In this document: piece after piece, positions 7,432 through 14,385 of the stretch | Layout of the letters: every line of letters begins with the position of its first letter | How positions within the stretch are numbered: the stretch's first letter is position 1 | Origin: Bacillota bacterium | GTDB lineage: Bacteria > Bacillota > Clostridia > Peptostreptococcales > Anaerovoracaceae | Direction: 5' to 3' | Assembly (NCBI GenBank): GCA_023415235.1 | Contig: JAEZLP010000067.1 | Span: 1-22,037, forward strand | DNA: 22,037 nt | Program-made: the position numbers and the translations under genes | Notes under the pieces: generated by a model | The model's input: the letters and a program-made list of their open reading frames with translations, nothing else | What the model was told of the DNA's origin: nothing | Database searches by the model: none

Positions 7432-8082
7432 TTATTTTTGTTCCGGCGGGGTCTGATAGACCCCGTATTTTATAATGTCGATATAGCGGGAGAGCGTATC
7501 CTCGTATTTTTCAATATTGTTGATGATGTCGCCGCGGGCGGCTTTGGTCAGGTCCTGATCCTTATAATCGCTAAAAATCTGCTGCCCTACAAAGAAGGAA
7601 ACCATATGCAGCATGTCGATCACCATTTGCAGATCAACGCCCTCGCGGAACCCTTCTTTTTTTATGTATTGAAATACATTTCCATGGGCCCGGTTGTGAC
7701 TTTCCTCCACCTCTTCTCGAATATCACTGGGGGCGTAGATAAACGCATCCAGCAGAAAAACGAAGATCTCCGGCCGCTCTTGCAGCAGTTTCTTATAGAA
7801 TTCCCCCAGATTGTCGAATAAATCAGCGGCAGGAAGCGATGTACTATTATTTTCTAAAAAAAACTCTTCAACAAGAATTTTCGAATAATGTTCAATGAGA
7901 TAGAGATATAGATTTTTCTTGCTCTTGAAATATAGAAACAACACACCCTTTGAAATACCAAGGCTGTTCACAATTGCATTGGTTGAGGCGTTTCGATAGC
8001 CGTTTCTGGCAAATTCCGAAACGCATGCTTCCATAATCTGTTTCCGCTTGCTTTCCGGCAGCTTTTCAAAGGTTTCGTACAT
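7432..8082 (-). CDS. TetR/AcrR-family repressor of the adjacent efflux operon
   Basis: About 216 residues, the usual TetR length. The N-terminal DNA-binding domain is clear: K-R-K-Q-I-M-E-A-C-V-S-E-F-A-R-N-G-Y, then the helix-turn-helix NASTNAIVNSLGISKGVLF and L-Y-F-K-S-K-K-N-L-Y. The C-terminal ligand domain is helical and diverged. ATG at 8082 is preferred, with AAAGGAAG nine bases upstream; a TTG at 8091 abuts that site. It lies 66 bp downstream of the membrane-fusion gene on the same strand, as the last gene of the operon. Two TetR-like operators overlap the operon promoter at 12434-12496, so it very likely represses the whole operon including itself and is released by an efflux substrate. 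Its C-terminal codons run through a palindromic repeat. Confidence 0.88.
   Translation of the reverse strand: MYETFEKLPESKRKQIMEACVSEFARNGYRNASTNAIVNSLGISKGVLFLYFKSKKNLYLYLIEHYSKILVEEFFLENNSTSLPAADLFDNLGEFYKKLLQERPEIFVFLLDAFIYAPSDIREEVEESHNRAHGNVFQYIKKEGFREGVDLQMVIDMLHMVSFFVGQQIFSDYKDQDLTKAARGDIINNIEKYEDTLSRYIDIIKYGVYQTPPEQK
7446..7471. repeat. Palindromic terminator-like element, copy 2, inside tetR end
   Basis: CGGGGTCT-GA-T-AGACCCCG (7447-7465), followed by TATTTTATA, repeats copy 1 with one substitution, 42 bp away in the same orientation. It overlaps the last codons of tetR and encodes part of its C-terminal tail G-V-Y-Q-T-P-P-E-Q-K. The pair looks like a duplicated terminator or a dispersed palindromic repeat. 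Confidence 0.7.
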
Positions 8083-8148
8083 CCTGCTCAACTTCCTTTC
8101 CGCATTTCTCCGATCTGGCTGAAGCCCGAATCCATTATACCACTCTTT

Positions 8149-9315
8149 TCAGGTTTCGTAACGGATTTTAATACGCGCCCCCTCTTCTACGCTGTTGTCC
8201 GGAGAGGAAAGAACAAGCTCGCCTTCTTTTACCCCGTCCTTGACTTCCACAAACGATTCGTTCCGGATGCCCGTCTCGACCCTTCTGATTACAGCTTTTC
8301 CCGAATCCACCACGAACACGCAGCTGTCCCCTTGGTAGTCAAATACGGCTCCGGCCGGTACGATGATCACCCCACGCTGTGTTTCCGTAATCACTTTCAC
8401 ATCCGTTTCCGAGCCGATGGTGAAGGTAGTTTCCGTCGAAACCGGTTTGATGGTCACTGCCACCTTTTTTTGTTTCACGCCGAGTGAAGAGATCTCATCC
8501 GTCGCTGTGGGAGAGATTTTAACCACAGTTCCCCTGATCTCCCGCGCTTCCTCTGTTCTGTCGAGAATTACCGCCTGATCGCCTACCCGGATCTCCCCGG
8601 CGTCATATGCCAGGATCTTGGATTCGATCTCAAGATATTCCGGATTTCCGATGACGAAGGCAGCCGTTCCCGGCGTCCCCAGCTCATTGAGGCTCACATT
8701 CATCTCCAGGATGGTTCCGTCAATCGGGGCCAGGAGCTGCTGCTTTCCCAAAGAAATAGAACTGTTCTGCAGATTCAGCTCCGCCTGCGAAAGCTCAGCC
8801 TGATAAGCCGAACGGGCCGCTTCCACGCTTTTCAGCGTCGCTTCCTTCTGTGTCAGCTCCCAATTGCTGGCTGCGCCCTCTTCCGCAAGAAATTTTGTAT
8901 TGGTATAATCCTTGAGGGCAGTCCGGTATGCCTCTTCACCGGCCTCATACCGGGCTCTGGCGCTCCGAAGAGTTTCTTCCGCATTCTGCAACGCAATGTC
9001 GTGCTGTTCCTGCTCCAGACTCAAAAGAAGATCTCCCTTTTTCACTGCCTGACCTTCCTCAACAGCAATCTGCCGAATTACACCGCTTCCTTCCAGATAG
9101 ACGGTTGTGGAATCCTTACATTTGACCTCTCCGATTTCCTCAACATATTTCTCAATAGAACCGCGGACCGCAACAGCCGCATCCGCCTCAAGTCCCTGAT
9201 TGGAGAGAAACCATCCCAGACAAGCCATCAGCGCGGCGAACACGCATAAGCCTCCAATCATTTTTTTATTCGTCAGGGTCTTTTTATCCATTCTTAGAAA
9301 AGCTGGTTTTTTCAT
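8149..9315 (-). CDS. Membrane-fusion (HlyD/MacA-like) efflux adaptor
   Basis: About 388 residues. One N-terminal membrane helix (G-G-L-C-V-F-A-A-L-M-A-C-L-G-W-F-L) anchors an extracellular protein. It has the split lipoyl/barrel-sandwich halves (V-Y-L-E-G-S-G-V-I-R-Q-I-A-V-E-E-G-Q and L-L-A-P-I-D-G-T-I-L-E-M) around an alpha-helical coiled-coil hairpin near residues 100-190, then beta-barrel and membrane-proximal domains typical of the RND/MacA-type adaptor fold. The start at 9315 is preferred: AAGGAGG is eight bases upstream, while the ATG at 9321 is only two bases from it. It sits between the FtsX permease and tetR. In a Gram-positive cell without an outer membrane such adaptors work with MacB/YknYZ-like pumps to export peptides or toxins. 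The substrate is not predictable. Confidence 0.88.
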   Translation of the reverse strand: MKKPAFLRMDKKTLTNKKMIGGLCVFAALMACLGWFLSNQGLEADAAVAVRGSIEKYVEEIGEVKCKDSTTVYLEGSGVIRQIAVEEGQAVKKGDLLLSLEQEQHDIALQNAEETLRSARARYEAGEEAYRTALKDYTNTKFLAEEGAASNWELTQKEATLKSVEAARSAYQAELSQAELNLQNSSISLGKQQLLAPIDGTILEMNVSLNELGTPGTAAFVIGNPEYLEIESKILAYDAGEIRVGDQAVILDRTEEAREIRGTVVKISPTATDEISSLGVKQKKVAVTIKPVSTETTFTIGSETDVKVITETQRGVIIVPAGAVFDYQGDSCVFVVDSGKAVIRRVETGIRNESFVEVKDGVKEGELVLSSPDNSVEEGARIKIRYET

Positions 9316-9328
9316 TTTCATCGCCTCC

Positions 9329-11713
9329 TTACTCGGCGCTTTTCAAAGATTCAACCATATCAATGGCGGCAATCTTATTTCGAAGCAGAAAATTGGCAAA
9401 TGCCGTAAAGGCAAGGATCATTCCTATTGCGATCAGATAATTGGAGGTTTCCACAACAACCGGCATTTGGATGTTTTCATTGGACTGAGTGCTGATTGAC
9501 ACTTCCGCAAGATACCGTCCAAGCGGCATTCCGATCAGTATTCCGAAGATGCTGATAAAAAAGTTTTCATTGAAAACCAGGTTCATCAGTTCCTCCGTTG
9601 TGAAGCCCAGCACCGATAAGGTTGCAAGCTCCCTTCTGCGCTCAAATATATTGATGTTTGTTATGTTGTAGATGACAGCAACCGACAGGATGCTTGATCC
9701 GGATATCATAAACAGGATCACGGTATTCATGGATTTCAGCATCTTGTTTGTGTTGTCAACAATGTCCGCTTTGGATTGAATTGTATTAATCGCAAGAATA
9801 TCCCTCAATTGATCCGTTACTGCCCTCTCATATTTCGGATCGTCAAGTCTGATATGGGCGCCGTTGACCACCGCCCCCTCGTCCAGCAGGTCATCGATAT
9901 AGTCTGCGCTGCAGACAGCGGTCTGACCGATATACTGGGCCACGACGCCTTTCACAACAGCCTGTTTTCTGTCTCTTTCCTCGTTTTTTCCCGGATAGTA
10001 GGAGCGGAGAAATACGGAATCACCAATGTCAAGTCCCATGGTTTCCATGAGCCGCTCCGGAAGCAGTATCCCATCGGAGGGAAGAATTGCCGGATTTCCC
10101 TCCCTGTCGTAGATGCCGTACAGCGTGGAGCCCCTTTCAAGGGCCATGATCCCGATATCCTTCTTCCTCCAGCCGTTTGTCAGTTCCATTCCGGTCTCCA
10201 TCACCGGCTCCACCGACGCCACGTGATCCAGCCCTCTTATGTATCCCAGTTCATCGGCGTTCATCAGCTGTGAAAAGTTTATCTTCAGATCAAATCTTTG
10301 AATCTCCTCAAACTGCCATGCCATCAGCTCCGTCATGGTGCTTTTGAATCCGAAGGCGGTAATTAAAAGCGACATGGAAAAGACAATCCCCACCGACGCC
10401 ATGGCAGACCTCCTTTTGTACCGGAAAAGATTCCGTACGATGAGCTTCCAGCTGAAATTTATGCGATCCCAGAACGAGCGGAAGCCTTCGAGGAACGTTC
10501 TTCTTCCCGCAGCAGGCGGCTTTGGTCTCATGGATTCGGCCGGAACCAGGGCCAGCTCCTTTCGGCAGGCATTGTAGCCCGCAAAGACACAAAAGAACAG
10601 TGCCATCAGCGATGCCGGCACAGCAAGCCTCAGATTGGCCGCTGTCTCTCCGGCAGGAATATTGTACAAGAAGTTGAAAAATTCAAGCAGAAATTCCCCC
10701 ACAAAAAACACTCCCAGGATCGAGCCCAGTATGCTTCCTAGAACGCCGACCAGAATCGGGTAAGTCAGATAGTGAAGCGTGATATCCCGATTGCTGTACC
10801 CAAGCCCCTTAAGGACTCCCATCAGAGTCCGCTGATTTTCGATCATTCTGGTCATGGTGATATAGATGATGACCGCGGAGGCGATGAAAAACAGCATGGG
10901 GAAAATTGCCGACATGGACTGAAGGCCTAGTTCATCAGAATGAAACATGGCATAGCTGGTCTGATTCTCCCGCTCGATGATTTCGGTCAGACCGTACTGG
11001 TTCAGGATTTTCTTCATTTCCGCCCCGACCCTTTTCTCATCGCCGTCCTTTTTAAGGATTACGCTTATTTCATTGACGGACCCTTTGAAATCGAGAATCG
11101 TCTGCAGGTACGACTTTTTCACGTAGACCACGCCAAACTTTTGGGGATCGGGCATAAGTTCGGTTGCATCCCTGATTTCTAATGTAAATTCGGGGCTTTT
11201 TGCTGTGCCTGCTACGGACAGCTTAACCCGCTCACCATGGATGACGGGCTCGATGGTCTGGCCAATGGTCATATGATTTGCCTTGAAAAAATCCTCCGAT
11301 ACAATGCATTGATTCTCTTCTCCCGGCAAAAAATAGCTTCCGGATTTCATCATGACATCGTTGACTACATCCCTTTTCTTATCCGGAAGCGAAATCAGCC
11401 TGATCACCGCATTCCGGTCCTCCATAAAGATCCTGACGTCCTGAACCACTCGGCCTTCCGCCATATCCACACCGGGGACAGCCTCGATCCGCCGGACAAC
11501 TCCTTCCGGTGCGCGGTACACCGGCCCCCACAGGTCCGCCAGTCTGTATTTTTCAAAGTAGTCTCTGCCTGCCCCGGAAATGCCCTCCACGGCGGAATAC
11601 ATCCCCGTATAAAACATTACCCCTATGATCACAACAGCAAGGACCGACAGGAATTGCCCCTTTGACTCCCGCAGATCCCTGTAAAACTTTTTCAAAAAGA
11701 TCCCCATCACCAT
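9329..11713 (-). CDS. Large FtsX-like ABC permease of an efflux system
   Basis: 794-residue membrane protein. An N-terminal helix (F-L-S-V-L-A-V-V-I-I-G-V-M-F-Y-T-G-M near residues 17-34) is followed by an extracellular MacB_PCD-like domain of about 230 residues. A first FtsX block of three helices lies near residues 265-385, a cytoplasmic linker with another helix near 430-460 follows, then a second extracellular domain and a final three-helix FtsX block near 670-785. This duplicated architecture marks the large 10-helix-class permeases rather than the four-helix MacB type. The start ATG overlaps the ATPase stop, with AAAGGA just upstream; its stop is just ahead of the adaptor's ribosome binding site. 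With the ATPase it should form an export or mechanotransmission pump. Confidence 0.9.
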   Translation of the reverse strand: MVMGIFLKKFYRDLRESKGQFLSVLAVVIIGVMFYTGMYSAVEGISGAGRDYFEKYRLADLWGPVYRAPEGVVRRIEAVPGVDMAEGRVVQDVRIFMEDRNAVIRLISLPDKKRDVVNDVMMKSGSYFLPGEENQCIVSEDFFKANHMTIGQTIEPVIHGERVKLSVAGTAKSPEFTLEIRDATELMPDPQKFGVVYVKKSYLQTILDFKGSVNEISVILKKDGDEKRVGAEMKKILNQYGLTEIIERENQTSYAMFHSDELGLQSMSAIFPMLFFIASAVIIYITMTRMIENQRTLMGVLKGLGYSNRDITLHYLTYPILVGVLGSILGSILGVFFVGEFLLEFFNFLYNIPAGETAANLRLAVPASLMALFFCVFAGYNACRKELALVPAESMRPKPPAAGRRTFLEGFRSFWDRINFSWKLIVRNLFRYKRRSAMASVGIVFSMSLLITAFGFKSTMTELMAWQFEEIQRFDLKINFSQLMNADELGYIRGLDHVASVEPVMETGMELTNGWRKKDIGIMALERGSTLYGIYDREGNPAILPSDGILLPERLMETMGLDIGDSVFLRSYYPGKNEERDRKQAVVKGVVAQYIGQTAVCSADYIDDLLDEGAVVNGAHIRLDDPKYERAVTDQLRDILAINTIQSKADIVDNTNKMLKSMNTVILFMISGSSILSVAVIYNITNINIFERRRELATLSVLGFTTEELMNLVFNENFFISIFGILIGMPLGRYLAEVSISTQSNENIQMPVVVETSNYLIAIGMILAFTAFANFLLRNKIAAIDMVESLKSAE

Positions 11714-12411
11714 TCAATCCTTTCGATCGGTACCGGGTTCTCATTCACCTCAACGGACTCAACCCTCCCATTTTTAATTCGGATCACTTTATCTGCCATC
11801 TGTGCCAGCGGGCTGTTGTGGGTGATGATCATGACGGTCTTTTTGTAGTCCCGGTTCACGTCCCTAAGCAGCTTCAGGATCGACTTGCCAGTAATGTAGT
11901 CAAGCGCGCCGGTAGGCTCGTCGCATAACAGCAGGGTTGGATTCTTGGCGACGGCTCTTGCTATGGAGACTCTCTGCTGCTCACCGCCGGAAAGCTGGGC
12001 GGGAAAATTGCTCAGCCTCTCTCCCAGGCCCACCTCATCCAGAACGCCAGCGGCGCTCAGAGGTTCGTCGCAAATCTGGGCCGCGATTTCTACGTTTTCC
12101 AAAGCGGTGAGATTGGGCATCAGGTTGTAGAACTGAAATACAAAGCCGATGTGCTTTCTTCGGTACAGCGTCAGCTCACTCCTGCTAAACTTTGTGATAT
12201 CCCTGCCGTTGATCAGGACCTCCCCCGAGGTCGCATTGTCCATCCCGCCCAGGATATTCAGCACGGTGCTCTTACCTGCGCCGCTGGGCCCCAGCACCAC
12301 CACCAGCTCCCCCTGAAAGACCTCGAAGGAGATTCCGTCCGCTGCCCTGATGGTGATTTCCCCCATCCGATATTCCTTTACCACATCTCTGAGTATAATC
12401 ATCGGTTCCAT
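11707..12411 (-). CDS. MacB/LolD-type ABC ATPase of the efflux operon
   Basis: About 234 residues. It contains Walker A GPSGAGKS (residues 41-48), Q-loop F-Q-F-Y-N-L-M-P-N-L-T, signature LSGGEQQR, Walker B LLLCDEPTGALD and H-loop IITHN, the standard set for the MacB/LolD/FtsE exporter subfamily. The start at 12411 (MEPMIILRD) is chosen because GGGAGGGA lies six bases upstream. The open frame extends 25 codons further, but those codons cross the promoter -10 and the first operator and cannot be translated from that promoter. The stop codon overlaps the permease start. It is the first gene of the TetR-controlled operon. Confidence 0.93.
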   Translation of the reverse strand: MEPMIILRDVVKEYRMGEITIRAADGISFEVFQGELVVVLGPSGAGKSTVLNILGGMDNATSGEVLINGRDITKFSRSELTLYRRKHIGFVFQFYNLMPNLTALENVEIAAQICDEPLSAAGVLDEVGLGERLSNFPAQLSGGEQQRVSIARAVAKNPTLLLCDEPTGALDYITGKSILKLLRDVNRDYKKTVMIITHNSPLAQMADKVIRIKNGRVESVEVNENPVPIERIEW

Positions 12412-12433
12412 GCCGCATCCCTCCCCGGCCACA

Positions 12434-12455
12434 ATAATGACCATATGGTCATTAT
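12434..12455. promoter_or_regulatory. TetR-type operator O1 (22-bp perfect palindrome)
   Basis: A perfect 22-bp inverted repeat with half-site AATGACCA, overlapping the -10 element of the efflux promoter. The size and the T-G-A-C-C-A/T-G-G-T-C-A symmetry are typical of TetR-family operators. Confidence 0.85.
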
Positions 12456-12479
12456 ATAGCTGCGGTCGGCCGTTGTCAA
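12451..12479 (-). promoter_or_regulatory. Consensus promoter of the efflux-tetR operon
   Basis: Minus-strand TTGACA (12474-12479), 17-bp spacer and TATAAT (12451-12456) match consensus at all twelve positions. Both hexamers overlap operators, so binding would directly block RNA polymerase. Confidence 0.9.
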
Positions 12480-12496
12480 TGACCACTTGGTCATTG
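12477..12496. promoter_or_regulatory. TetR-type operator O2
   Basis: CAATGACCA-CT-TGGTCATTG, 9-bp perfect arms around CT. It shares the half-site of O1 and overlaps the -35 element. The centres of O1 and O2 are 42 bp apart, close to four helical turns. Confidence 0.82.
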
Positions 12497-12564
12497 CTTG
12501 TATTTTTTTGGCAGTCTCTCCGACGGAATCATGTTTTTCTGCTGTTCCCCTGAGAAATATATAC

Positions 12565-12601
12565 AAAAAAAGCGCGGACGTGAAATCAAAGATTTCGGTC
12601 C
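12565..12601 (-). terminator. Intrinsic terminator after the tail-anchored protein gene
   Basis: On the minus strand GGAC and GAAATC pair with GATTTC and GTCC around a TTT loop (12576-12601), with a small internal mismatch. The stem is followed by GCGC and seven Ts (A run at 12565-12571). Confidence 0.75.
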
Positions 12602-12665
12602 ACACTTGCCGTACGATTCCGGATTTCCCGAAGGGGATATGGGGCGATCACGCCTCCATATCGGC

Positions 12666-13073
12666 TCAGGTTCTGACAGCAAAAAATAAGAGGATCAATG
12701 CGATTGCAACTTTAATAATTAATTCGATCTCTTTATTCTTCGCCACCTTGTAGTCTGCTTCACTTCCATTATATACTTTTCTGTCATGCAGATCCTGCTG
12801 GCTTTTTATGTATTGCAGCTTTTTCCAGGGTATGTCAATCAGCTTTTTTATCAAATTCGAAGACGGTTCTGTCGGATTTGATGACAATCCTTTCGCTGCC
12901 TTTTTCCCAATGTTGTTAATTGCGGATTTCACGCTTTCCACATTTAGCTTATCCTGTGAACCGTAAAGATCGTCATAATCGGTAGATCTGATACTGCATT
13001 TTTCCCATTTCCCCTCAATGGGATTATACACCGCATCCTTTCTTACCATTTTTTTTGGTTCATGATCAAACAT
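12666..13073 (-). CDS. Unknown small protein with C-terminal membrane anchor
   Basis: 135 residues; I do not recognise the family. It is polar and lysine-rich, with D-Y-D-D-L-Y-G-S near residues 32-39, and ends in one hydrophobic helix (E-L-I-I-K-V-A-I-A-L-I-L-L-F-F-A-V near residues 117-133) followed only by R-T. There is no signal peptide, so the topology would be tail-anchored with the bulk in the cytoplasm. AGGAGG lies five bases before the ATG, a good promoter lies at 13116-13144 and a terminator follows, so it is a real stand-alone gene. It is divergent from the YjbQ gene. No function can be assigned. Confidence 0.75.
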   Translation of the reverse strand: MFDHEPKKMVRKDAVYNPIEGKWEKCSIRSTDYDDLYGSQDKLNVESVKSAINNIGKKAAKGLSSNPTEPSSNLIKKLIDIPWKKLQYIKSQQDLHDRKVYNGSEADYKVAKNKEIELIIKVAIALILLFFAVRT

Positions 13074-13115
13074 CCCAACCTCCTGATGGCGTACCCTATA
13101 GTATCTCTTATAAAT

Positions 13116-13144
13116 ATTATATCAAAGCAGCTGGGGAATGTCTA
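13116..13144 (-). promoter_or_regulatory. Sigma-A promoter of the tail-anchored protein gene
   Basis: Minus-strand TAGACA (13139-13144), 17-bp spacer, TATAAT (13116-13121), about 43 bp upstream of the start codon. Confidence 0.75.
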
Positions 13145-13277
13145 TTGCTCCAAATCAATGATTGCGGCCGTTGATGACGTAAAAAATAATGGTGGTGAAT
13201 CGGAAAGATCGGAGGTATACTTTCATTTGAGCACACAGATCATTTCATTTTAAAAACAATGTAGAGGAGGTAACCGA

Positions 13278-13694
13278 ATGAAATCCTACCGAAAAGAACT
13301 GCATTTCAACACAAAGACCCGCCGCGCTTATGTGAACATAACGCCTCATGTTGAAGCGGCGCTTTCAGAGAGCGGAATCCGCGAGGGTCTTTGCCTCGTG
13401 AACGCGATGAACATCACGGCGAGTGTATTTATCAACGACAATGAAAGCGGCCTGCATCGGGACTTCGAGCGCTGGCTTGAGAAGCTGGCTCCGGAAAAGC
13501 CCTATGATCAATACGATCATAATGGTTATGAGGATAATGCCGACGCGCACCTGAAGCGTTCCGTCATGGGGCGGGAAGTGGTCGTCGCGGTCACGAATGG
13601 CAGGCTCGACTTTGGAACGTGGGAACAGATTTTCTATGGGGAATTCGACGGGATGCGGGATAAACGCGTGCTGGTTAAAATTATTGGGGAATAA
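13278..13694 (+). CDS. yjbQ: YjbQ/UPF0047 family protein
   Basis: 138 residues, the usual family length. Family blocks include the N-terminal L-H-F-N-T-K-T-R-R-A-Y-V-N-I-T, the G-L-C-L-V-N-A-M-N-I-T-A-S-V-F-I-N-D-N-E strand, N-A-D-A-H-L-K-R-S-V-M-G-R-E near residue 88, and the C-terminal G-T-W-E-Q-I-F-Y-G-E-F-D-G. The conserved His and Asn/Asp/Glu residues fit the proposed metal or phosphate site. Members are often labelled secondary thiamine-phosphate synthase because of weak activity of the E. coli protein; the real role is unsettled. AGGAGG lies seven bases before the ATG. It is followed after 118 bp by the amidase gene on the same strand. Confidence 0.9.
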   Translation: MKSYRKELHFNTKTRRAYVNITPHVEAALSESGIREGLCLVNAMNITASVFINDNESGLHRDFERWLEKLAPEKPYDQYDHNGYEDNADAHLKRSVMGREVVVAVTNGRLDFGTWEQIFYGEFDGMRDKRVLVKIIGE

Positions 13695-13812
13695 GAAGGC
13701 GGAAGACTTTCTAATCCCTGTATGGCATAACCCATTTCCGCAATGAATATATATGGACATATATAAGCATTGAGAATCGCAAATAAACGAATTGTGATCG
13801 GGAGGTATGATT

Positions 13813-14385
13813 GTGCCATCAGTTTACTTAAGTCCCTCAACCGTAGAGAATGAATTTATAACAGGCGGCAATGAGGAATATTATATGAATCTTATCGTCG
13901 ATGCCATGATACCCTATTTGAGAGCGAATGGCATCGATTTTAGCAGAAACAACCCCGGAGATAACCTTGAACAGATAATTGCTCATGCGAATGAAGGAAA
14001 TTATGACCTGTTTATGGCGCTGCATTCCGGTCATATGCCGGAGGCAACCGACTCTCCGGCCCAAGGCCTGAATGTGCATTATTATGCCTACACCCCTGTT
14101 GGCGGGGAAAGAGCTGCTTTTTATATTGCCGGAAATTTAAAAACCATCTACCCTTATCCGGATCTCGTCGCCGTCGTTCCCGCCGATACCGCGGAAGTCC
14201 GGGATCCGGATGCGCCGGCGGTGTCCGTTGAGCTGGGGTATCTGGGAAATCCCGAAGATGAAAATTGGATGAAGCAAAACATCAATACGATAGCTAAAAA
14301 TCTGGTGTTTTCGATCACTCAATATTTAAACCTACCCTTTATCGACATTTCTTATCCGTCTTCACAAAAGGGGCATTCATCATGA
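13813..14385 (+). CDS. Amidase_3-type cell-wall hydrolase (N-acetylmuramoyl-L-alanine amidase)
   Basis: About 190 residues, a single Amidase_3-like domain with no signal peptide. I see Glu21/Glu22 in G-G-N-E-E-Y-Y-M-N-L-I (the zinc-ligand Glu region), A-L-H-S-G-H with His71 at the second zinc His position, and S-V-E-L-G-Y-L-G-N-P with Glu140 at the catalytic Glu position. The canonical first motif D-x-G-H-G-G is absent; the protein opens P-S-V-Y-L-S-P-S-T instead, which I recall as a feature of a Clostridia subfamily. GTG at 13813 is preferred because GGGAGG is seven bases upstream; the ATG at 13807 is one base from that site. It overlaps the next gene by four bases. It may act in spores or in the mother cell; inference only. 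Confidence 0.8.
   Translation: MPSVYLSPSTVENEFITGGNEEYYMNLIVDAMIPYLRANGIDFSRNNPGDNLEQIIAHANEGNYDLFMALHSGHMPEATDSPAQGLNVHYYAYTPVGGERAAFYIAGNLKTIYPYPDLVAVVPADTAEVRDPDAPAVSVELGYLGNPEDENWMKQNINTIAKNLVFSITQYLNLPFIDISYPSSQKGHSS

Noticed and set aside
7225..7821. A 198-codon plus-strand reading frame
   Set aside because: Only the first 43 codons resemble a protein family (DUF4180). The rest crosses two palindromes and the antisense strand of a clear tetR gene, so the full frame is chance.
12412..12486. N-terminal 25-codon extension of the efflux ATPase
   Set aside because: It overlaps the -10 element and operator O1 and has no ribosome site, while ATG 12411 has a strong one.
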